From contig PDIP01000007.1 in assembly GCA_002811645.1 (NCBI GenBank), forward strand, positions 80,933 to 144,932: DNA of 64,000 bases, written 5' to 3'. Below the pieces are notes generated by a model. The model was not told the DNA's origin. It searched no databases and saw only the letters and a list, made by a program, of their open reading frames with translations. This DNA is from Corallochytrium limacisporum (taxonomy: Eukaryota; Opisthokonta). Position numbers and translations under genes: made by a program. Every line of letters starts with the position of its first letter. Positions within the stretch are counted from its first letter, which is position 1. This document shows positions 10,442 through 20,268 of this stretch, in pieces.

Positions 10442-11845
10442 CTAGTAATGAGTGCTGAAGACAACCGTCTTGATGAAAGTTCCGATCATTATGAAGCAAC
10501 CAAAGCCCAGGAGCGCGATCGGGGCCAATTTAGAAACGTTCCACGAAGTACCCGAGACTAGCTTCAGTGTAGCCGCAGCAGGCAGTACGTACGCCAATAA
10601 ACCTCCTGCAATGGATCCAGTCAGCTCAAGAACGATTCCCAGATTGTCAGTGAACAGTGCTATCAACGTTGTACTTAAAAGGAGGAAGGCAGTCCACAGT
10701 CGGCTGCGGGTTGGTGTCATCTCTGATGCTCCCCGGTAAAACATCTGATCGAGAGCGTCAACTGATACAAAACACTCTAAGGGATACGTCAAAGCCAGGG
10801 TTAAAGAGAAAAGAATCCGAGCACCTTCAATTGCAGGATAATCCCCTACCGCGAAGTTGAGTAGAATGTTCGGCTGTGCCTCCCCAAAGAACGCAAGATA
10901 ACCGACGAGGGCGTACAGGACGGAAATGACAGTGGATGCAAGAATGCCTATCCCTATGACATACCTGAAAGCCGGTACCTCAGGATTCGGTAGTGCATTA
11001 AAAAGCAGGAATGTGTTATGGTGACATACAAAGGAGAAAGCACTGATGCCAAATGCACGGATTACACCATGCCAGTCAGCCAAGATTATGTGGTCATCGA
11101 TACCGTAGTCATGGTTGGCATCTTGTCCAACAACACCAATGATGATGGCCACAGTGATGACGCAAGCCATGGACAAGACCGAAGTCAATTCCAAAGCCTT
11201 CACGCTACCCTTAAAACACAGGGGAACCTGAACAACCAGCACAAAGAAAGCAATCCAGATGCGTCTGTCGGTCCAGAAATCGTTGTCCGTTGTCGTGCTC
11301 ATCGCGTCCGCGCAGAGCTGCCCGACGATAATGAGGTAGGCCACCATGGCCCCGAATGCGTACAGTAGCTGAGCAAGTCCGCCTAATGTCTCTCCATGCA
11401 TGCCAAAAGCAAATTTCATCAGATCCATGTATGTTGTCTGCTTGTGCTCGTGTCCAGTACGGACCAAAAGATGCAACGAATAGTCTGTAATCAGAGCGAC
11501 GAGTACGATAATAACTAATCCAAGCACCAGACCAGATCCCGCTAGCAAGTACGGCATCGATAGTACTCCTGCTCCTACAATACTATTAGCCATGTTGTAT
11601 GCACCACCGAAGAGGCGGTTCCAGGTATTTTCTGACAGAAGTAAACTGTTGCCAATCAAAAAGTCCCCCTTAATCCGTGGGCTCAACATATCGGACGGGC
11701 TTTGGTGCTCCGCTGTCTTCGCTGCATAGTCGCCATTCTGAGGGTCCAGATCCATCGTGGAGGCATCAGAGCCTCTCTCGTATGCTGACATTGTGAGAAT
11801 TGTCAACTGATTCCTCGGAGTGCGTAACAGATGGAATATGTTCAT
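10442..11845 (-). CDS. AVT/SLC38-family amino-acid transporter
   Basis: This 467-aa protein has a ~75-residue polar N-terminus followed by about eleven hydrophobic segments. The first membrane segment carries the family hallmark (MANSIVGAGVLSMPYLLAGSG), and a central SFVCHHNTFLLFNAL motif is typical of the Aa_trans superfamily. Yeast Avt5-7 and animal SLC38 proteins move neutral amino acids across the vacuolar or lysosomal membrane or the plasma membrane; vacuolar location here is inference. The annotated ATG (11843-11845) lies 18 codons before a second ATG (MSAYERGSD) that is equally plausible. No intron. The region upstream is a 1.5-kb divergent promoter shared with DENND6. Confidence 0.9.
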   Translation of the reverse strand: MNIFHLLRTPRNQLTILTMSAYERGSDASTMDLDPQNGDYAAKTAEHQSPSDMLSPRIKGDFLIGNSLLLSENTWNRLFGGAYNMANSIVGAGVLSMPYLLAGSGLVLGLVIIVLVALITDYSLHLLVRTGHEHKQTTYMDLMKFAFGMHGETLGGLAQLLYAFGAMVAYLIIVGQLCADAMSTTTDNDFWTDRRIWIAFFVLVVQVPLCFKGSVKALELTSVLSMACVITVAIIIGVVGQDANHDYGIDDHIILADWHGVIRAFGISAFSFVCHHNTFLLFNALPNPEVPAFRYVIGIGILASTVISVLYALVGYLAFFGEAQPNILLNFAVGDYPAIEGARILFSLTLALTYPLECFVSVDALDQMFYRGASEMTPTRSRLWTAFLLLSTTLIALFTDNLGIVLELTGSIAGGLLAYVLPAAATLKLVSGTSWNVSKLAPIALLGFGCFIMIGTFIKTVVFSTHY

Positions 11846-13410
11846 CAGCCGTTAGGACGCGGAAGTCCTTGGCGACCGCCGCCGGATTCAAGTAGGGGAA
11901 TATGACATCTTGAACACAGACCAACGGAAGGGCAGGAAAACACGGCATAAACTCCCAAACCTGACTGTACACATACATTCCCCATCTGATGCTTCAGCAA
12001 CAGCTTTTGGCGGTGTCATCAGACACCAACAAATGTGTCAATATGTCGTGTGGGCACGGGAGCTCCGGGACACGCCGTTCATTCCCGTGGGGTTCCAGTT
12101 CCCGGGGGGGGGGAGAGAGAGAGGAGGGGGGCGGATTTTCCCTGCGCAGGCTCGCTACTGACCGCCATTTGCCTCGGTACTAAATCTACCATGTATGTTG
12201 CTATGGTGTGAGTGTACGAACCACCCCTCCTCGTCGACCCCAGGTCCTTGGTGTGTTTCAGATTTCGATATAGATGCAGAGTGAAACATTGAAAGTCGGA
12301 GAGGGAAGTAAAAAAAAAAGGGGACTGACTGCGGAATTCCGACCCGACTCGCTTTCTACACATTCCCACTCCCCCCCCTCCCCCGGGCCCCCGTCTGCAA
12401 TGAAAGATGTATCCGGGAACGCAGTGCTGCCCCGAGCGCCCAATCCCAAGCCTCCAACAACCCCCCTACTTTTCCTGTGGCACATTTTTCTTGGGTCCGG
12501 ACCCACCTTTAGTATTTTCGTTATCCGTCGACTGCCCGAGCTTTCCTCTTTCTTTTCTTTCCTTTTTTTCTCTTTTACTTTATGCTCCGTAATAAATCAA
12601 TACGTCCGTGCCGAGGCGTGCAGCCGGTTCGTTTGATATGAAAACTCTCATTGATTTGCAGACCAAGATCGAGACCTATCCCGAAGGTACCCCTACCAGC
12701 CGTCGGGCACGATCCGTGCCGGTAATCTCGAGCTCCCGTTTTTCTTTCTTCCCGTCTGTTCATAACTGGAAACTATTTTTTCTTTCTTCTTTTTATATTT
12801 TGTGAATTTCCTGGTGTCGGCAGCAGGGAAGTATTTTGGACTAAAGCAACGACACGGCCCCCTCCACCTGGGGTGGGGGGGGGGCCTGCAGCAAGCTCTC
12901 TTATTCCCTACTTTTCTCTCTGCTGTCTTCCAACTTAGCAGGGGACGTGGGTGGAGACGGTACCTTCCGACCTCTGTGCAAGACAATTATTCTCCGACTG
13001 ACGGCCCCTTCCAGTATGTAATCGCACCCATTACCATCCTTACCCTACGCTGGGGCTGGCTCGGTCAAAAGGGGGGGGGAGCACTGCAGGAGAGATCAGT
13101 GATTAATGGGGGCGGGCAGCGAAGGTCCCATCGAATGGTTGCGCAGAGTATTGCTGACGGGCGGCGAGTCATGTGGCTATGCATGAGATATTCTGCTTGG
13201 TATTTCGAAATTTTGGGCAAGGAAAGTGTGAATGCCTCCAGAGTTCACCCCACAGGTCGATTATAGCTACCATTCGTTCTTGAATCTATTTGCAAACAAT
13301 GACCAGTGTTCGAGGGAGACCATAGGTTGTTCAATCGAAAGGGTCCCTTAGGGCCGCGTAGGAACAATGATTTGACACTTGACACTTCACGGAAAGTTTT
13401 CTTTCAAACC
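11846..13410. other. Divergent intergenic region, transporter / DENND6
   Basis: This must contain promoters for both flanking genes. It is marked by G runs (12104-12113, about 12875-12884, about 13072-13080), an A9 run near 12309 and T/C-rich stretches near 12540-12590 and 12770-12810. Open frames of up to ~155 codons here are low-complexity and unlike any protein I know. Codons 13306-13410 in the DENND6 frame are open but begin with GTG, not ATG. Confidence 0.5.
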
Positions 13411-15441
13411 ATGAACAAAGACCTTCAAAAGAAGCTCATGCACCTCAAGGTGCAACAAAGTGACGGAGAAGGAGAACTGTCTGCAGACGGTGCGTCCGGC
13501 GAGCGGCTCTCAATTCCGTCATACCTTCAGAAGTTCGAGAACTCACAGGGGCATGGTGTGTGGACCTCACAAGGAGCAACGGACGCATCGGAGAATGACG
13601 TGGCAACAGATCCTGACCTTACCCCGGCCCCTACTCCACGTCTGAAGTCGACTGCACGGAATCGGGCGATCAAGTGGCTCCAGGGACTGGCTGTCGTTGA
13701 CTTTGACAAAGACTTTGGGCAGAAAGTTGAGTACATATTTCCAGACGACTGTCTCACAATAGTTCAGAAACAACGGATAGCGTTTTTGTCGTTCCCGGAG
13801 TCGAATACCAGTTTAATGGGAGACACAACATATTTCTTCAGGTTGTCAATGGACGGAGCAATTGCCGATATTAGTGACCGGTCGACATCCCTGCGGCAAT
13901 CCGCCACCGAAACAGGAAGCGCGCCGGAGCTAAACCCCGTTCTCGATGGCGAGTCACCAAAGCCAAGGACGTCCAGAAGAGAATTTATTCACGGGTGTTG
14001 TTTGTTTCGACAAGAAAAGGACGACAATACGGTTCGGGGCTATATGCAGAAATCGGTGGTGGCTTTGTCCATGAAACCTATATACGGTCTGCTGCGGAAA
14101 GCAGTCGAGATTTTGGCACCTGCATACTTTGTGACCGGTGAGACCGCACTTGAAACGGCCTACCATGAGATTTCCAGTTGGCCAACGCCCGTAGATGATT
14201 CTTACTTGACATTGCATCTTTTAGGAGAGGTTATGGAAGTGCATATGCCGGACTCATTGGAGCTACCACACTGCCCTGAAACTGCACGGATAGATCGGCA
14301 CACGAACGCGACCCGGCGCGCTGATTTAATTGACATTGGGGAGGACGACATCAACATATTTACTGCTCTGAAACCCGTTTTGCCGCACCTATGGCAACTG
14401 TTCGAGCTCATGATGCTCGGTGAACCGATATTGGTCTTCGCACGGAGCCCTGCTACATGCAGTCGGGCAGTCATTGCATTGACGGAAATCATTCGGCCCA
14501 TGAGATTTCGCGGAGATTATCGACCGTACTTTACTGTGCATGATCCGGACTTTCATGCGTTTGCTAATGCAAAAATGACTGTGCCAAAGGAGACTGTACT
14601 TGGTGTGAACAATCCCGGCTTTGTACAGTCATTCGCCCACTGGCCACATATTGTCTTCTTGGATGACATGACCCACAAGTCGAAAGCACAGTCCCCAGGC
14701 CGAATCCAAATGCCAGGTTTCCTTGGACAGCAGAACAGGAAGGTATTTTTGTCCGATCACAAGAGCTACCTTACCCCAGACAAGCAGCTGCTTGCCAAGC
14801 TGTCGGGAGCACCTGAAGGTCTGCAAGGGCAGATTGCCAATGACAACATTATTCGAAACCACTTCATCAATTTGACCTCTAAGTTTCTTATTCCGGTGGA
14901 AAGTCATTTAGTCGGCTTGATGCCCCTTAAGAAGCACATTGTCCCTTGGAAGTCATGCCCAGAATTGAAGAAACTAGACCGATCCGCAATGCTGCGCAAC
15001 ATGGATGGAACCACCATCGATATCAAGGGAGATTGGAAAACATTCTATGCGAGATTTCTGGCAGGACAGCCTTTCGTGCGCTGGTACAAGAGACGCCGCA
15101 GGCAGTACAAGGAATTTCTCCGTGAGGCACACCAGCGCAGTATCTTGGAACCGGAAATCATTGAGTGGGCCAAGGAGAAACACGAGCTGGAGATTGTGGA
15201 CCTGTTACTGAAGGTGCGGCAGATGCGTCCCTATTTCTATGAGGTGGAAGACCGGGAAAAACTTGAGGAACAAAGCAATGCACTCATTGCTATGCTACCT
15301 GAAGATTTAAAGGCCAGCCTTGACGAACACGTTGAGGATGCTGCAAACAATTTCCCACCATACATAAGAAGGAAGATCTCTGATCTGCAGAGCGCTAGCG
15401 GATCAGCGGAAAACGTGAACAGTACTGAAGGTGTACAATAG
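13411..15441 (+). CDS. DENND6: DENND6 (FAM116)-type DENN-domain Rab guanine-exchange factor
   Basis: Starts at the first in-frame ATG (MNKDLQKKLMHLKVQ) and gives 676 aa; animal DENND6A is about 600. After a variable N-terminus, the uDENN part is clear around residues 90-140 (AVVDFDKDFGQKVEYIFP, then LSFPESNTSLMGDTTYFF). The cDENN/dDENN parts follow (HGCCLFRQEKDD, HLWQLFELMMLGEPILVF, FVQSFAHWPHIVFLDD). DENND6 proteins activate Rab14 and Rab35-type GTPases on endosomes and influence recycling and adhesion traffic. The C-terminal ~150 residues include the expected DGTTIDIKGDWKTFYARFL segment. The TAG stop is 52 bases from the stop of convergent MOB2. Function rests on family knowledge; the target Rab here is unknown. 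Confidence 0.9.
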   Translation: MNKDLQKKLMHLKVQQSDGEGELSADGASGERLSIPSYLQKFENSQGHGVWTSQGATDASENDVATDPDLTPAPTPRLKSTARNRAIKWLQGLAVVDFDKDFGQKVEYIFPDDCLTIVQKQRIAFLSFPESNTSLMGDTTYFFRLSMDGAIADISDRSTSLRQSATETGSAPELNPVLDGESPKPRTSRREFIHGCCLFRQEKDDNTVRGYMQKSVVALSMKPIYGLLRKAVEILAPAYFVTGETALETAYHEISSWPTPVDDSYLTLHLLGEVMEVHMPDSLELPHCPETARIDRHTNATRRADLIDIGEDDINIFTALKPVLPHLWQLFELMMLGEPILVFARSPATCSRAVIALTEIIRPMRFRGDYRPYFTVHDPDFHAFANAKMTVPKETVLGVNNPGFVQSFAHWPHIVFLDDMTHKSKAQSPGRIQMPGFLGQQNRKVFLSDHKSYLTPDKQLLAKLSGAPEGLQGQIANDNIIRNHFINLTSKFLIPVESHLVGLMPLKKHIVPWKSCPELKKLDRSAMLRNMDGTTIDIKGDWKTFYARFLAGQPFVRWYKRRRRQYKEFLREAHQRSILEPEIIEWAKEKHELEIVDLLLKVRQMRPYFYEVEDREKLEEQSNALIAMLPEDLKASLDEHVEDAANNFPPYIRRKISDLQSASGSAENVNSTEGVQ

Positions 15442-15493
15442 ATTACAATTGGTAGATGTTTTTAATTGAACTAGTGACCGTACTGCTGTACCC

Positions 15494-16117
15494 TTAGAGA
15501 ACACCAGCCAGTTGCAAGTATCCAGACAGGGGGAGCAGGTCCTTTTCATCCAAGAGATTGAACTCCTTACATAGCACGACGGTGTGCAGCAGCACTGTGT
15601 TTGCGTGGGGTTGAATCCGAAGTTCAACCAAGTCCTCAAGATGGTGACAGAAAATGTGGCTAAGTATTTGGAACAACAGACGAAACACCCTGCGCACAAT
15701 CTGTTGGTAATTTGATGGGAAATCAATCCCCAGTCTTGAGGGAAATGCGTTCTCGTTCGTAACAATTGAATTGATCCACGTCAAAGCAAAATCCGAATAC
15801 TCCGGTGCACTCAAACCCTTTACCTTCTTTCCTTTCTCATCAGTCCATATGTACTCTGTTTTTGGTCCCGCACACATAATGGGGCATGAGTCTTTAGTGC
15901 AAGCCTCTTCAATTGTGGAATAAATGAGGCTCACATTGTTGAAGAACATCAAAGTGTACGTGGCCAGCCACTCCTCTTCAGACTCACCCGGAGGCAAAGA
16001 GCTCAAAGGTCTTAGATCACCCGAGACAATCAACGCCCTTGCATGGCTTTCTGATCCTAAGAGCTTGCTCACGCTTTCACCACCTTTTCCTTTCTTCTTT
16101 CCGGTCAGCCAATCCAT
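15494..16117 (-). CDS. MOB2: Mob2-type NDR-kinase activator
   Basis: A 207-aa Mob1/phocein-family protein. The start MDWLTGKKKGK resembles the first residues of animal MOB2. The zinc-binding region is visible as CTKDSC (cysteines 74 and 79 approximately) with histidines in LSHIFCHHLED later. The segment WTDEKGKKVKGLSAPEY and the ending KEFNLLDEKDLLPL are family hallmarks. Known role: Mob2 binds and activates NDR/LATS-type kinases (Cbk1 in budding yeast, Orb6 in fission yeast) that control polarity and cell separation. It converges on DENND6 with a 52-base gap. Intronless. Assignment to Mob2 over Mob1 rests on the N-terminus and zinc-site context. Confidence 0.9.
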   Translation of the reverse strand: MDWLTGKKKGKGGESVSKLLGSESHARALIVSGDLRPLSSLPPGESEEEWLATYTLMFFNNVSLIYSTIEEACTKDSCPIMCAGPKTEYIWTDEKGKKVKGLSAPEYSDFALTWINSIVTNENAFPSRLGIDFPSNYQQIVRRVFRLLFQILSHIFCHHLEDLVELRIQPHANTVLLHTVVLCKEFNLLDEKDLLPLSGYLQLAGVL

Positions 16118-16672
16118 GGTGTGTTTCAGTCGCTTCTATTTGTTCCTATCAGCAACAAGTCCTATACCATACCGCTTCATGCGACTCGCACCATTCACTT
16201 CACTGGAAATACGATTTAGAATGTGTTCTGAAAATTACCTGTTTGTAAGGTTTGTACCCCTCAGCACCTAACTATTGTTTCCCAAATAACTGGACCAATA
16301 AGCACCGTTGCCTTCAAAAAGCCAAGCCCCAACACAGAGGGCCCCCCTCTCGGGGGAACCCACGTCTTCCCGTTAGCCCCTCTTTGCTCCGGTTATAAGT
16401 GGAAACCCAACCAACCAGGTTTGTGTGCACCAAATGGTTTGAGAACCCTTGGTGTTTCCGTCGCCCAGAGGCAACCACAGGTCCCCCCCCCCCCCCGGGG
16501 GGAAGGGCGCCGACTTCGCTCCAGCCGGGCCTTCCCAACCAAAACAAAGCGAGGAGAACAGCAGCGAGCTTCTCCTCTCCCGTCCCAACTGCCGTCGTAT
16601 CCATAGTAAATGTACGGAACTGTACAGAGGTCAGTATTAGTACATTAGTTTGTATTGTCCGCGGTTTGGGTC

Positions 16673-16684
16673 TATATAAATATA
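16673..16684 (+). promoter_or_regulatory. TATA-box-like element
   Basis: TATATAAATATA, one of the cleanest TATA-like strings seen in the intergenic regions, 57 bases before an ATG that opens a 53-codon frame. Function not shown. Confidence 0.3.
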
Positions 16685-16740
16685 CGGATGCCGATAAAAC
16701 AAACTCTTGTGATCTGCCCAAGGTCATTGACAACAGAAAA

Positions 16741-16902
16741 ATGAACCCACAATTGCGGCCAGCTGGGATTGCAGCGAGACTCTCTAGTTTCCTCGGGGGA
16801 GCATCCAGCGAGATACTTCGACGATCCCAATGGATTCCAGATCAGCAGGATTTCCGTAACGACTTACCATGCTTCATCCAGTCTATCAGTTGCTTTGGCT
16901 AG
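16741..16902 (+). CDS. Possible small protein (53 aa), doubtful
   Basis: ATG-initiated frame of 53 codons ending in TAG, 57 bases downstream of a TATA-like box. The N-terminus (MNPQLRPAGIAARLSSFLGG) is basic and hydroxylated with no acidic residue, which would suit a mitochondrial presequence. The rest (SSEILRRSQWIPDQQ...) matches nothing I know. It may equally be a chance frame. Confidence 0.18.
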   Translation: MNPQLRPAGIAARLSSFLGGASSEILRRSQWIPDQQDFRNDLPCFIQSISCFG

Positions 16903-19900
16903 CTCTCTGGGGACCTAAAAATCCTGTCCGCAGAGTGGTGCCACATGAGCATTTCTGTGAGCTGTAGTGTCCAGACACGCCCCCAACCCAGAAACAATGG
17001 CGGGGCCTATTCTACATGCACCCGAAGCGACCGTCCTCCCTCTTGCCTATCGTCGAGAACATCTAGCATAACAACAATATGGTTGTATACGCTTAAGCGT
17101 CTGGAAATGACATTAGTATGACACGGAGTGTTGTGTAAAGACATTCAGTGAATCACTACATTGGCTAGACGTTGGGGTAGCATATGTATGTCCAGCAGTA
17201 TGGGACCGCGATGATGCAAAGATACGGCATCAGTAGCACCAGCACAACCTTACAATATCTCTACAGCCCACCAGAGAGGTGCCGCCAGGAACAAGCAGAC
17301 ACACCAAGGAAACAATACGATTACCGCTGAAATCGATAGATTGCATCGACGTGGCCTGAGTGGGGACGGACGGCTGTGTCTGCACGGGACAAGGCGGACC
17401 CACCGACCACTTTGATTGATCCCCCGTCCGCGCTCTCTGGGCCTCGGACGAACTGTCTTAGTCTCCCGCGGTGTCTTGGACTTAAGGCCGTGTTTCTTTT
17501 CGCCATTCCACGGGTCCCATCCCCGTTCTTCCACCATCCAACTAAACTCTCTCTCGTTCTGCACACGGAACCACAATCTCCCGCACGGTAAAGCCATGGC
17601 CAATGGCAGGACAAGATCCAAACCTTCACTACCCCAGGTCAAAAACTATTACCCTTAACGCACAGGGCATTATCTCTCTTTAGAATGTCCCTTGGGACAC
17701 CTTGGACAGAAAGGAGAATCAAAAGCAACCCACAAAAAAAACAGAAAACAAATTCTCTTGGCAGTGGGACCTCCCGGGTGCCCGTCCGCTCACCGAGGGC
17801 CGGACAAGAGCGTCACGCGCTGTTGGATTCTCTCTTGGGTTCTGCCGCTCCGGTTTTCCGTTCTTCCGTGCCTCACGTCGTGTTCCCTCAATCGATGCGG
17901 ACGGTCCACGAGTCTATAATAAATGGACCGACAATATATCCCCAGAAATCCCCAACATTCCGCAGGGATCCAAAGGGCCGTCTGACGATTCGCCCCTGTC
18001 AATCTTCGTACTCCCCGGCCTCGGATCTCAGTCTGAGAACTAAGTCATATTACATGTATAGGAACAATTGCGACAATTTCATAGCTGTGTCCCTTTTTGG
18101 GCACCAGTACACGACGCCAGCAAGGGAATAAAATAGTCGTGCTTTGAGTGCTTTGTGTGTGTGCGTGCGTGGAGAAGAGAGAGACAGAGTGAAGGGAGGT
18201 GTGTGGTTGGTTAGTTGGTGGGGAGGGAGGGGGGTTCCATCTTGTCAGCAGGAGCTACCGTGGTTGAGAGAGTTCAGAACAGCCCCTCCCTCCCCTCTGA
18301 CGGATTCTTTTTTATTGTCGTCGTCAGAGCGGGCCAATTGGTACTCGGCTTGTGGATCAATTTCCCATTTCCACAGGTAAACGCGGCGATCTTGCGTTCT
18401 TTAGGTTCGCGGGTTGGTAGCTTGCGGGTCCTTGGGGCATCTACAACCCCATGTCTCCTCTCAAAGGTTGTGCTACGGACTCTGCCCACGCAAGGGGGAA
18501 ACAGGGTACACCAGGGCCGGCAAATATTAAGTGGCCATACAGACGGCGCGGAAGGCCAAAAATATTAAGGATGAACATCAGAAAACTAGGAAAAGAGACT
18601 GGCCAACATGATATTTAGGCGGGCTGTCTGTCTCTCAGTATGCAACGGTTCACACACACCCTTTCCTCGTCCCCTCCCGTCTCTTTCTCCCTCTCCTTCT
18701 CCGTACCTGTCCCCTGCCCTGTCCCCAAATTTTCCTTTGGGCTACTGTTCCCGCGTTGGTACTGGATGGCACCGAGGGACGGAGGTGTAAGGCAAGCTTG
18801 GTGCCTTTGATTGGTGGAACGACATGGGTGCGGTCGGGCTCAATTTTTTTTTGCCTGCTTTGCGGCGATGACGAGGCCAATATTCTCCCCTCTCCCCCCC
18901 CCCCTCTCACAGCGGGGTGGGTGGTTCCTTTCTCTCTTGCTCTCTCACTGTGTCTCTCCGTCTCCTGTGTCTGTGGTACACTTTTAAAACACCGCTCCCT
19001 GCTCCGTGTGTGCGTGTGCATATGCGCGAGGCTGTTCAGTGCGTCGTTCGCAGATGCCCACCACCCGTCCGATAAACACACACACCCCCCTCGTCCTCGT
19101 CTCCCCTTGCGTACGGCCCGATCATCTTCGATAACGAACAGAAGCGAATTAGTCGACAGCACAAAACCCATGACCGAGAGTTGGCGTTGCTTGATCGACC
19201 AGCTCGGTCCGAAACTTCTTTTTGGTTGTTGGGAAGGGAGGTCGTAGGAGAAGGCAGACGGCACGGGGGAACTGTGTGTTGCGGGCGTCTTTTCGGCTTT
19301 GGTGGCTGCCTCCCCCCCCCTCTCCAGTCTTCTCCCCACAAGGTTTGCAGGGCAGTTGTTGTTGACTTGCGTGGGTTGGCTGGCCTCTGGTGTGGGTGGT
19401 GGGTTCATCTTCCGTGATTCGGACTATTACGGCATCAGGGTAAGGGAAGGAAGCAGGGGTTCTACCTCTCCCTTTCTTTTGTATTTTCCCGCCGGCGGAG
19501 AAGGGCACGGCGCATCCAAGCCTTCTCTTGGCTCGCTGTCTCTGCTCTCTCCTTGTTCTCCCATTTTTTTTCGTAATTTTATTTTCGCCGTGTTTGCAGG
19601 TTTTGTCTCTGGGCAGTCCAGAATTCTTTGCGCAGTCTCACCGGAAGGTCCAATTTTCGAAGGAATGGGGGTTTAATTGGCGGGACGAAGGAGCGGGGAG
19701 GAGAAGGGGGTGGGTTGGTTTCGTCGCGCAAAAAAGACAATGGCGAAAAAACAAATGAACGAAGAGATGAGAGAATGCGAAACAAAGAAACGGAAGAAAA
19801 GATAAGGAGAAAAGACAAGGAACGGGGACACCGCCGCCGTCCGCCAAAGGGCGGGGACTTCGTACAACTCCCTTACAGCCACTTCTTTTAGAGAAAGCGA

Positions 19901-20268
19901 CGCGTATTGCAATGCACAGAGATCAGGGATCTGTCTGTTCGGACCGTTCTGTTTCAGGTGTCGCAAGTTTGGGAATGTAGTCAGAATGGTTTCATTCGTC
20001 GGTAGCAGTTTTGCACCATCCACTGACGAGTAGCGTTCGGTGTAGCCAGTAGGGACTTCTGACAACAGCCCGTGCACATTCATCGTCTGCTTTCCGAGCG
20101 GTGGCATACGAAAAGGTACTCGGACGTGGACTAGAGGCACTCCAATAACCCATTGAACAATCGACTACTAGAGAAAACAAACACACCAACTGCACACCGC
20201 GAAGTGTATCAGATAAGGCATTAGTTCGTAAGTGCAAGCGTCTGGATAGGGAAACAACAGAAACCACC

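Larger units (their letters stand above)
16118..20268. other. Gene-poor 4.1-kb divergent region between MOB2 and the ORP gene
   Basis: Largely low-complexity sequence. A C14G6 tract lies at 16483-16502, GT/GA-rich sequence near 18150-18240, pyrimidine-rich sequence near 18655-18730 and 18885-18965, and more CT and poly-C tracts to 19600. Open frames reach 252 codons (18650-19408, minus) but consist of biased composition from the skewed tracts and look like chance. One TATA-box with a small downstream frame (16673-16902) and one possible untranslated-exon intron (about 19440-19599) are listed separately. Confidence 0.5.

Noticed and set aside
13306-13410. N-terminal extension of DENND6 from GTG
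   Set aside because: Nuclear genes rarely start at GTG; the ATG at 13411 has a good context and suits family length.
18650-19408. 252-codon frame on the minus strand
   Set aside because: Composition follows the CT/GA-rich tracts, no recognisable motif, overlapping frames of similar quality on the other strand.
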